Positions 55,416-64,000 of a DNA stretch of 64,000 bases are shown piece after piece (position 1 is the first letter of the stretch; the number at the start of each line of letters is the position of its first letter). This DNA comes from Mesotaenium endlicherianum (lineage: Eukaryota; Streptophyta; Zygnematophyceae; Zygnematales; Mesotaeniaceae), in NCBI GenBank assembly GCA_009602735.1, contig WELA01012617.1, positions 124,001 to 188,000 of the forward strand, in the 5' to 3' direction. A program made the position numbers and the translations under genes. The notes under the pieces are model-generated. The model saw nothing but the letters and a program-made list of their open reading frames with translations. It did not search any database and was not told the DNA's origin.

Positions 55416-56467
55416 AAAATCAGCAAGCGAAAACACTTTTACATGTTGCATCCAATTTTTCACCAGTGCTTTTACCCTTATCTACCTCTTGCGTCACAGT
55501 ATGAGCCCTTGGGCGCTTCACATTTGGGTCCTTTGACGAGCACTCATCTTCTGAGTGGCCCTTTTTACTGTAATGTACACATATATGTGCCTTGTTAGAA
55601 GCCAACTGCTTAGCACCTGGATATGGACAATATCTCTTCTGATGTTCTCACTTCCCAAAATTCCTTGTTGTCCCAATAGGTGCGGTCTGACTTCTCAATA
55701 TGTATTCTTGCCAAAGCACAACAAAATTTTATTTATGACAATCTTGGACTCATACATCCCTGGTTGTCTGGACTTAACCTCCATCACTGTTTCGCCTTTC
55801 GACAAACAAAATGCACATAGCAGTGCACTTTGAGACTACGATCTTCACAAAAGCGTGTTTCTAGCAACTTAACAAAACGACGCAAACAATGTTTAAGATG
55901 AAGCTGGTCGTTCCCAGCTTCGTTGTCCTTCTGGTAATCGGCTAGCGCTTCCGCGTGAATGTTCCAGTGGTGGAACTTCCATCAATAGGGGCTCTTGTTG
56001 ATGGAGTTTAAGCAATTTCCTCAACCTGCAACAGTCCAGTTGATGGATCTGCGCGGACAGTTTGCAATGCTTTGACGAAACCAACAGAATCTACTTGCTC
56101 GGCAAGCCCTTCTTTGACCCTGTTCTAGCTGCCTCAATGCCTCAACAAGGTCATTTGTCAAAACAACAACATTCGCACCAGCAGTAGGCGCCGCTTGCAA
56201 TGTTCGGCCTGCCAATAGAGCGGCTAGTTTGGCTTCTGCAACCTCTTTTGGATTTTCACATTCCTAACGTTCTTTTACTCTTCAAACGCCCATTCTTGAG
56301 AAAGGTGTTCATCCTTTTGAAATTGACGATGAAGCAGCAAAGCATATTTAGTCAAATATTGGACCAAGCTAATGAATGCAACAGACCGTGTGTATGAAGC
56401 ATCCTCTTGAACTCTTTCCAAGAAATCCGTCAATGAATCTCACTAAACTTTTCAAAAATGAGACTGT
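55416..56467 (-). mobile_element. Element C copy 3, inverted gag fragment
   Basis: On the minus strand, from 56467 leftward: a match to the IYSADLFEKV-like region, then NFKRMNTFLKNGRLKSKR, and at 55605-55420 HICVHYSKKGHSEDECSSKDPNVKRP, a zinc knuckle like copy 1's CAHCNKMGHSENVC with one Cys replaced by Tyr. It meets copy 2 head to head. Its upstream part is cut at 56467 by the second B copy. Confidence 0.72.
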
Positions 56468-57437
56468 TGTCATGACTCATTAAGTTGTGGTCATCGCACT
56501 AAACCAAGCTACACGGGTGTGAACCATCAATTCAGGAAGGCCAACTTTGACTTGACTTTGCACATCCATATGTTGACCTTTACTAGCGTTACATATCGCT
56601 GAAGTGTTGAGCGCCGAGCCACCTTTTGAATGGCATCGATTTTGCGTCATTTGGTCAAATGTCAAGAGATATATTCGCGATCTAGTTCGTGCCACCTACC
56701 GGCCCCTAGCGGAGTTTCATCGAAGGCCACTTTGTGATTCGATGTGCCCAAATGTCACATTGTTGGCCCTCCGCGACGCCAAAGACTCCTAGCCTTAAGC
56801 GCACAAAACCGCGAGCTTGATAGACCACCTTCTGCATACTTTAATGTAGTGAATGAGCATCATTAGAGCTGTGACTTGGTGATTGCATCACTCATCCCTA
56901 GAGGTAGCTTCCTCGAGTTTCAGATATATCTTTGAGGTTTTATCTAGGTAGCATTGGCCGAGGTAAGCTCCACCAATGAGATGCATTTGGTGTATATCTT
57001 GCATAGGATTTGGTTGGTTGGTGTTATGCTTAGCCAACGAGAGTGCTAGTACATGCCTTATCTCCATTTTGGTGGACATAGGAGAGCCGCCTAGTGTGAC
57101 TTTTTGCATTGAATCCGTCGCCTTTAGTGCCGATTTTGCAGGGAGTATGTAGCAATAGATGCCCCTAGAAGGCCATCTTTTGAGAAGTCCATTATGCCAA
57201 TTGTCAGTAACAGAGCTCTTAGTAAAGCTCACACTTTTCTCTTGTGTTTTCAGGACCACTTAGTCTCCCTCTTGTAAAGAGCAAGCCCTCTTGGCTTCTA
57301 GTCACTTCAAGAACTTCACAAGTGGTGAGCAAAGTAACAGCTTAAACCTCTGCCATAGGACTACTCTTGAAAATCATGATGTGCTTCCAGTGATCTTTTG
57401 GGCCATATTTCATTAGTTGTTTTTCTACCTGCGTACA
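56468..57437 (+). repeat. 5' LTR of element B copy 2
   Basis: Homologous to the reverse complement of 15910-16848 and of 1-803. The start is firm; the end at a TACA near 57437 is a guess based on copy 1. Confidence 0.65.
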
Positions 57438-57523
57438 ATCTTGAGGTGCTTCTTTTGGAGAGTACACACTGCTTACTTCTAGAAATATCTCTCTATGCCT
57501 GCAAGCATTTAAAATCTCAGCGT

Positions 57524-58629
57524 ATGTCTACGCGTGGTGGGCTCAAAGGGGTTAGTGGAGAAGTCTCTGATTCAGATCTTAGCACTATCACTAATCCACC
57601 TGAGGAGGAGTACCCGGTGCCCCCTCAGCCTACAGTCGTCCACGAGCCATCTTCCTAGTGAAGTCATTACGGTCCCTTGTACTCCATGGTAGGTGACCAA
57701 GATACGAAGGTAGACAGGGCCTCTCTCTTCTACTTCAGTGGCAGGCTAGGCACTTGTGATTTGGACGACACTATCTCAGAGTTTGAAGCTGACTTCAAGA
57801 ACGCTGAGTTCAAGACTCCTGCGCTCACTAAGCGCCAGGTGTTTGGCACTCTTATGCGTTACCTGCTTCACGAGGCTCGCGACACCTACCGGGAGAAGTT
57901 AGTCAAGATTCTCACATGTACGGAGCTTGTGGGGGACATCGCTACCCCGCTCTTGCTGACCCTGTTCAGGCTTTCCGGGACGTCCTCAGCCAGGAGTTCC
58001 AGTCCGCCACTGAGGAGAAGGTGTACGAGCTACACCATTTCTTCTTCCGCAAGAACAAGACAATCCGCATGATGTACTGACGTCGGACCCACCTACGTCA
58101 AGACGTGGGCACAATTACAAATTGCGAGGCAGCGGAGATCTTCTTGCAAGCCGTGGAGCAGCTTTTGAGGGAGAGAGCCTCGCTCCCCTCATCGATCGCA
58201 TCGGCTCCAAGTATACCCTCGAGGACGCGCACCGCTCCATCAAAAAGCAAAACCTGGCCGTCAGACAGTGTAACATCAGCCAGCGTGTGGACCTCGCGTC
58301 CACTGGCGTGCGACAGGAGTTCCCGGTGCTGCTATCTTTGTCAGCACGCACGGCTCTTGTTCGCTAGCTTCAGCAGCAGCAGCCACATCGCTCTTAGTGG
58401 CCCTCGAAGACCCAGCAGCGCGGAGCTTCGGCGGGCCGTATCACTATGGCCGCCACGACGAGCGACCCCTGTTGGTCATGAAGCTAGGAAGATCGACCCC
58501 TCACGCCGCGACTGCATGCTTGCGCCAAACGGCAAGCCAGGTGACTGCACCTCCTACTATGGCAAGGCAGGCCACCTGCAGGTTATCTGCCTGCAGAAGA
58601 AGCGAGACCTCGAGAATAGGCGCGCTTGA
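57524..58629 (+). pseudogene. gag: Gag of element B copy 2
   Basis: The ATG at 57524 (MSTRGGLKGVSGE) is followed by DSDLSTITNPPEEEYP, two adjacent stops at 57656-57661, then DQDTKVDRASLFYFSGRLG and RQVFGTLMRYLLHEARDTY in the same frame. After shifts near 57950 and 58075, VYELHHFFFRKNKTIRM and a degenerate knuckle CTSYYGKAGHLQVIC follow. It is closely similar to copy 1 gag and supports its start. Confidence 0.85.
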
Positions 58630-58695
58630 GACAAACCTCCCGCCGCGGCAGGCCAGCGAGGCACGCGTAACCCTTGCTCCAATGGACGCCCCGCT

Positions 58696-59093
58696 ATGAC
58701 GGCCGTCACGGTCACGACTAGCGTCGTGATGACCCTCGGCAAGGATCATTACAGCTACGACGCGCTCAGCAATGCGCTGATAGCAGCCGAGGTCTAGATC
58801 GCGCGCTTGCACGCCCGCAACGCCAGCGCCGGCTATGACGCGTGTGGGGCACTCTAAGCCCTGGCATCCCCAGCCTACGCTGAGGCGTTGCCAGCTGGCG
58901 CCAGCTGGGATCCCGCGCCGACATCTAGAGTTGCAAGCGCTAGCAGAGACACCCCTGCCAGTTGTGCGCACCCTGCTCGGACACCTGTCAGCAGTGGACG
59001 GGGGCGCCCTGACAGGCTGACAGGTGGCAGACGCCCAACCTGTGCAACCTCGCCAGCCGATGCAGCACCCGAGCCCGATGACGAGCCGACATA
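58696..59093 (+). pseudogene. Post-gag domain, element B copy 2
   Basis: Begins MTAVTVTTSVVMTLGKDHYSYDALSNAL and, after a stop, IARLHARNASAGYDACGAL, matching 14637-14480 of copy 1 on the other strand. Function unknown. Two or more stops are present, then Pro/Ala/Arg-rich sequence. Confidence 0.6.
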
Positions 59094-60482
59094 GACGCCA
59101 GCATGGCCAGTACAGACGCTGACAAAGCCACCGGCATGTGATGCCATGCTCTCAACAACAAGGACAACCGCAGCTAGTATGGTGACAGCTGGCGTCCCCA
59201 CGCGAGCCCGCCATATGGCTACGCATGTGACGGCAGCCTCCGTCGAACGCGTTACGCGCATGTGCGCAAATTTGGGCACGAGCAAGCGGTACTTTGACAA
59301 CCGCCTGCTGCTGGCTCTTGCTAACAGCAGGTTGCAACTGCTGCCGCCACTTGCCACGCGCACGGCAGCCCAGGTGCCAACCTTCGGCGCCGTCACAGCC
59401 GTACACACGCGCACGGTCTAAACGTCGCTGCAAAGTCCGCTCTGCAATTTTGACTGCCACGTGATCCCCGTGTCAGCCATTGCAGCTGCGCATAGCAACT
59501 ACGCACACGTGCCGCCACATGGCTTGCGCACATGGCCCGACACGACCTGCGCACATCTGGCAAGGGCGGACACCAACTTGAGATTCGGGGGGGCACCCCT
59601 GGCTGCGCTGTGCGGTTTGATTGCCGGTCAGGCCCCTGACGACACGCACACGGCTGCGCTTAGCCAGGGCTCAAACTTTGGCTGCGAACAAATCCCCTGC
59701 GCACATGCAATTTGCGCTGCCCGGGTTGTAGCGCACGCGGCCGCAAACGGGCACCCCAAGCATCGTTTGGAGCATTCGCAGCCAATGTCGCCGACAAATT
59801 GGCATCTCGACCTGTTCGCCCCAGGGCCGATCTAGGGGCGCCACTTGGCAGCCTCGTAGCGGCAACACCGGCATCTGTAGCCGCGCCACCACCAGAGGAC
59901 ACACCGGCGTTTGCAGTTGCGCAAGCGTCCGCTACTGCATCAGCACCATCAGCGGCGCCAGCCCTTACAGCTGGGCCAGCATTTGCGCCAACGCCAATGG
60001 CTGCGTCGGCATCCGCATCAGCGTCTTTGTTGGCGATGGCGTAGCTGCGCCGGCACTTGCAGCTGCGCTAGCATCGACAGTAGCGTCAGCATCCTCGGCC
60101 ACGCCAACAACAGCAGTGGCGCCAGCAACCATTCTGGTCTGTTGTGCTTGCACTCGGTCGCTTAGCAGCAGCGCAGCAGCTCCGGGCACGTTCTGCGAGT
60201 GTACGCTTGTGGTAGCAGCCAGACAGACGGCCAGCAGCCACGCACAAGCGCGACGGGCCCGACCAGGGACGTTGCATGGAGGAGGCGCCGCGTCTGCCCT
60301 GCTCATTTTGTGTGTTGGAGACGCCAACAGAACCTGCCGCACCTGCACCGCACGCGCTCGCCTTGTCAATGACGACGGTGCAGCTCAACGCCTAGGTCAT
60401 CTCGCTAGCACTGTATTGCATGCCGGCGGTCTCCTTTGCGGAGCACGGCGTGTCGCTGGAGGCGACCCGGCAAGCGGCCCAG
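59094..60482 (+). other. GC-rich spacer of element B copy 2
   Basis: Low-complexity Ala/Pro/Ser/Thr-coding stretches in shifting frames, equivalent to the region before the protease in copy 1. No domain was recognised, and overlapping open frames on both strands are a by-product of high G+C. Confidence 0.5.
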
Positions 60483-60700
60483 CCTTAGTTATGAAATTTG
60501 TGTACGCCACGCACGTGTAGCGGATATATATTGCTCGTACAAAACGTGAGAGTCACAGCTGCATGTTGGAATTCGCCGAAATACGTGAGTGTCGGTAGTT
60601 TAGACCGGTTGTCGATTTTTAAGCGTGTGAAATTGTGCGAAACCGACACATTCAGGGCTGCTTCGAACACTTCCTTCGTTTTTCGCTTTGCTGACGGGTC
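60483..60700. mobile_element. MITE-like sequence copy e (ends uncertain)
   Basis: Starts CCTTAGTTATGAAATTTG and contains the family words AAAACGTGAGAGTCA and CGCCGAAATACGTGAGTGTC seen in copies a and b. I cannot see the right-hand inverted repeat, so the end is approximate. It lies at the junction of B copy 2 and element D. Confidence 0.5.
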
Positions 60701-60779
60701 AGTCACCTCACACGCTTACATGCTGCCAATTTTGCTTCAGAGAGGTTATGAAGAGGACCCAGAGTTTGTCGATGGTGGA

Positions 60780-62150
60780 GCAGCTGAGTTCAACTCAAGT
60801 ATGTAGAAGAAGGACGGCATATGGTTTTATGGCGATTCCAAGAGAGTAGTGGTACCCGATATGAAGAAGCTACGAGACATACTTCTTGCGGAGCATCCTG
60901 ATTGTTTATATGCTGGACACTTTGGAAGCGAGAAGACGGCAAGCGTGCTTTAGCGAAAGTACTATTGGAAAAATATGGGCAAGGACATCGAGGAGTGGAT
61001 CAGGAGTTGCGATGCGTGCCAGCGTAACAAGACACCAAATCAAAAGAAGGGAGGTACCCCTGCCTATTCCATAGTATCCTTGGGAGCAGATTGCTATGGA
61101 CTTCATCACATCTTTACCATTGAGTGGTCAAGGTCACGATGCAGTTTGGGTTGTATCTGATAGACTCAGCAAGATGGCTCACTTCATTCCCATGAAGGAG
61201 ACTTGTAAGCCAGCAAATGTGGCACAGCTATTCATTGATCATATTTTCAGGCTATATGGGTTGCCGAAGGTGATTGTTTCAGATTGGGATCCAAGGTTTA
61301 CTAGCAACTTTTGGCGGTCATTGTTTACTTTGATGGGGACCAAGCTGATTATGAGCACTTCTTATCATCCTCAAACAGACGGGCAGAGTGAGAGGCACAA
61401 CAGAACTCTGCAAGAGGTGCTCAGGAGTATCATTGTGGAGGACCCTTCAGAGTGGGACAAGAAGCTGCTAGGGTTGGAGTTTGCCTACAACAACAGCATG
61501 CAAGGATCGACCAAGCAGTCACCATTCGCTATCGTCTATGGGAGAGAAGTATATCATCTAGAGAACATCTTTTTGGAGAACGCCAAGGAGACTCAGCTTC
61601 CCACTACACAAGCGTTTATGGAGCAAATGGCCAAGACTTGGGATATGGCAAAGACGGGTATTCGGACGGCACAGGAGGAACAAGTCAAGCAAGCTAAGAA
61701 GCACAGGAGGGAAGTGACATTCCATATGGGCGACAAAGTACTCTTGTGAACAGAGAACCTACTTTTCACAGGCAAGAGGAAACTGCGGGCATGGTTTACA
61801 GGTCCATTTGTGGTGCTCAAGCAGGTTAATCCAGTGACCTACAACTTAGAACTTCCTTCAGGCAGGCGTATCCATGATGTGTTCCATGTCAGTTGTTTGC
61901 GGCCATACGTTGACCCAAATGAAGGACATCCAGGACGACTACCTACACCGCCACCACCGATCGAGATCGATGATGTATTGGAGTATGAAGTGGAGGCGAT
62001 TGTCGGCGATTGACGAGTCAAGCGAGGTCAATGACTTGTTTAAGAGTATCTGGTCAAGTGGAAAGGCTACCATGCGGATGACAACACTTGGGAGCCGGGG
62101 GTCAACTTGACTCATTGTAAGAGTAAGTTGAGACGTTCTCTATAGAATGC
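60780..62150 (+). pseudogene. pol: Integrase and chromodomain of element D
   Basis: DGIWFYGDSKRVVVPDMKKL, an HHCC zinc region ending IRSCDACQRNK, then MDFITSLPLSGQGHDAVWVV (first Asp), IVSDWDPRFTSNFW (second Asp) and HPQTDGQSERHNRTLQEVL (Glu). The C-terminal module TGPFVVLKQVNPVTYNLELP and a chromodomain EYEVEAIVGD, then, after a short shift, YLVKWKGYHADDNTWEP follow. Breaks: a TAG near 60952, a frame change near 61060-61095, a TGA at 61747-61749 and stops within the chromodomain linker near 62011. Otherwise well preserved over 217 codons (61096-61749). Confidence 0.9.
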
Positions 62151-62183
62151 GTCGAGGACGTCGCATGTTGAAGAGGGGGATGA

Positions 62184-62778
62184 TGTAAGGTCATAGGATT
62201 ATGAAGTGCAATTTTGAGTCATTAAGATATATGTTTTGAATGCCTAGAGTCGTAGAGTGCATGTTTTGTGGTCATTTTGATATAAACTTCATCAAATTTG
62301 GTCAAGTATTGAGAGAGTTACGGATTTCTGAAGTTTAATTAATTTTGAGGTCGGTTGACGACTGTCCTTAATTTGCGGTGAGCGCGACCGTCGAATTGAC
62401 TGACAGCGTCAAGCGATCTGGCCCGTTAGAGTGAACTCAAACCTTCACGTAAGTTCGGCTGACGCGGAGTGCCGACCGGGTCAATTTACCTAGAACTTTC
62501 GGTTTAGCCTAGCGCGCCTAAGATAGAATATTCTAGTAATGTTGATGCATGTATGTGGACGTCAATTTCACCCGACACGTCAGATGAGATTGATTTGGCA
62601 TACTCTCAAATATTAAGGAAGGGGCGAATTGACGAACACTTAGGAAATTCCGTAGCTTTCTCCTAGAGCGGAGCACTTAGGCTGAAAACTATATGTAGGC
62701 ATAACTTCTTCATTTTTTATCAGTTTTCACTTTTGTAAATTTCTACGGGTTTGTAATGACAAGGTCTTTCATCCTACA
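62184..62778 (+). repeat. 3' LTR of element D
   Basis: TGTAAGGTC at 62184 follows a purine tract and TGA, as in element A, and CCTACA at 62773-62778 gives matching inverted ends, for an LTR of about 595 bp. With no second copy in the window this boundary is an inference. Confidence 0.6.
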
Positions 62779-64000
62779 TCATTTGTGGGCACTTTCTTGC
62801 TACTCAAAATGTTGAGTAGTTTTCCTAAGTATTCTTAGTAATATGCCGCTGCACTCTTTAGTATGATTGCAACTACTTCTATTTCCCATGAGTCGCTACG
62901 CTTCTACTAGGGCACTCTGCCCCTTTGAGCCACTAACAATCGATACTAACATCCTAGTGAATGTGTAGAACTTGGGTGCCCATAGTGGGCGAACAGGTCT
63001 TTGAGCTGCTCTTGGATTGAATATGATTTAGGCAGTGCTGTCAGGCGAGGGTTTCGCAGCAATGACCTTTTGTGCAGTACTGCTAAGAATGTTGCATCAA
63101 CATCATGTGCTCGATTGTCAGCCCAATAGCAGAGGGCCCAGCAAAAAAACATTTCAAATAAAGTGTATTTACTACGATCTAAAGTCGTGCAGCTGAAACA
63201 ATTTGTTCTACTACGTACTTATTGAAAGTGAAAGACCTATTCCAAGCTACAAAGAACAAGATATACACGTATTGTGTGGAAGGCAAGATGATATTAACAG
63301 TGAAGAAAAATAAAACAAGTGAGTACAAGAATCGTATCGGCGACATTCTTACAAGCGATATGATATATCCTTTACTCCAGTGCCACAATAGTACAGCGTT
63401 AACCCTATTGGAATGCACTGTGCGCCTGTTCTAGCAGTAAATTGGTTATGTATAGAATAAGGAAGGACGAAGTATATCCCTAATTACAAGGATGTCCTTT
63501 TTGCGCTTCCCTAATATATTGGGTTCACCTGCACAGTAACTAGAGTGGAAGTCCCAATCAATGATGTTTTTGTGCGGAACGTCAGCTTCGATGTTTTGCA
63601 CAGACATGGCTGAGGGGCTAGGACTATGTCTTGTCGCACTGGTGCTTGTTGACCTGGGGGAAGGTGCAGTAGGGGAATTTGCTGACGCTGCAAGTCTTGA
63701 GGAGGTGCAGGGTTCAGTCTGTGCACCTGGAAAACAAGTAATATGAACACATTCAACAAATGGCAAACTGCCTGCCAAACTGGCATTCAAGTGAAGAATC
63801 CCTGTACAACCAATAAGTAAGTATGCAGCATGAAACATTGTCATGTGGAATAACACTTAAAGAAAGGGACATAGAGAAAAGCCCACCCCAACTCACCCCA
63901 TCCCGTCTCTTGTGTGCACAAGAGTTTAGACCTAGCGCAAAAAACTCGTACTCTGGGATTGCATCAAGTATACTGTCAGCTCCTGCTTGTAGTACCCGCT
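62779..64000. other. Right-hand end of window, no transposon recognised
   Basis: No retrotransposon motif or repeat shared with the rest of the window was seen. It is the best candidate for host sequence. A possible exon on the minus strand is listed separately. Confidence 0.4.
63529..63726 (-). CDS. Possible internal exon of a host gene
   Basis: On the minus strand a strong acceptor-like TTACTTGTTTTCCAG ends at 63727 and a donor-like CAG-GTGAAC begins at 63528, bounding 198 bases (66 codons). Two frames are open across it. The one giving SVQNIEADVPHKNIIDWDFHSSYCAG looks more protein-like, following a Ser/Thr/Pro-rich start. The family is not recognised. There is no second exon to confirm it, and chance is quite possible. 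Confidence 0.25.

Larger units (their letters stand above)
56468..60482 (+). mobile_element. Element B copy 2 (5' portion)
   Basis: It starts with an LTR (TGTCATGA at 56468), followed by gag, the post-gag domain and a GC-rich spacer, in the order of copy 1. It ends at about 60482, before any protease or methyltransferase, at a MITE-like sequence and element D. Independent decay (different stops) makes it useful for comparison with copy 1. Confidence 0.85.
60745..62778 (+). mobile_element. Element D: 5'-truncated chromovirus
   Basis: Only the integrase, chromodomain, purine tract AAGAGGGGGA and 3' LTR remain; gag, protease, RT and RNase H are missing. The junction with upstream sequence is near 60745 and shows no target duplication, so the front end was lost by rearrangement. 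Confidence 0.82.

Noticed and set aside
63446-63856. 136-codon minus-strand frame as a complete small gene
   Set aside because: It spans good splice-like signals and its ends have no support; the internal exon reading is more economical, though still weak.

Overview
This window is almost wholly transposable-element sequence. I could not identify one convincing intact host gene. The best guess is a large, repeat-choked genome of the green plant lineage, plausibly a charophyte alga such as Chara. That is inference, resting on Ty3/Gypsy chromoviruses, a Ty1/Copia element, initiator-Met-like primer sites (TGGTATCGGAGC) and captured DNMT3-type methyltransferases. No rRNA or tRNA genes, CRISPR arrays or bacterial-type operons were seen.

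Layout, by nesting. The oldest layer is element C, a decayed Ty3/Gypsy element on the + strand. Its body is scattered over 16849-40404, followed by a putative ~5 kb LTR (40405-54408 with element G inside it). Two further C fragments lie head to head (54409-55415 + and 55416-56467 -). Element B (1-16848, minus strand, GC-rich interior) entered C near C's 5' end. Element A (2219-8898, +) is a nearly pristine chromovirus that entered B's reverse transcriptase gene with target duplication ATCCT. Within C also lie: a hAT-like MITE (17376-17608); E, a coding-less LTR element (21290-27617); another MITE (27842-28190); a solo E LTR (31092-32350); a MITE-like element (32888-33246); and F, a Copia element (34529-40264) that itself carries a solo A LTR (39279-39769). 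G (43268-52225, minus) is a chromovirus with an extra intact ORF. A second B copy (56468-60482, +) entered the inverted C fragment. It is followed by the 3' end of another chromovirus, D (60745-62778). The last ~1.2 kb may be host sequence.

Most interesting system: B and C are related Ty3/Gypsy elements with an unusual order, gag - protease - DNMT3-like cytosine-5 methyltransferase - RT - RNase H - integrase - PHD finger. In B the methyltransferase keeps motifs I, IV (catalytic Cys), VI, VIII and X, with a single in-frame TAG before motif X. In C the same domain sits in the same slot but is decayed, and its PHD finger is cut in two by Copia F. The elements therefore appear to have carried both a writer (DNA methylation) and a reader (PHD) of chromatin. 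Capture of cytosine methyltransferases by retrotransposons has been reported (de Mendoza and colleagues, 2018, from memory, in dinoflagellates and a charophyte). The DNMT3-plus-PHD combination is the part most worth checking for novelty.

Element A is the best-preserved autonomous element: 503-bp LTRs, TATA box, primer site, gag, a canonical -1 frameshift module (AAAAAAC plus hairpin), an uninterrupted 1221-codon pol frame with a C-terminal chromodomain, and a polypurine tract. All other coding regions are broken to varying degrees, except the extra ORF of G.
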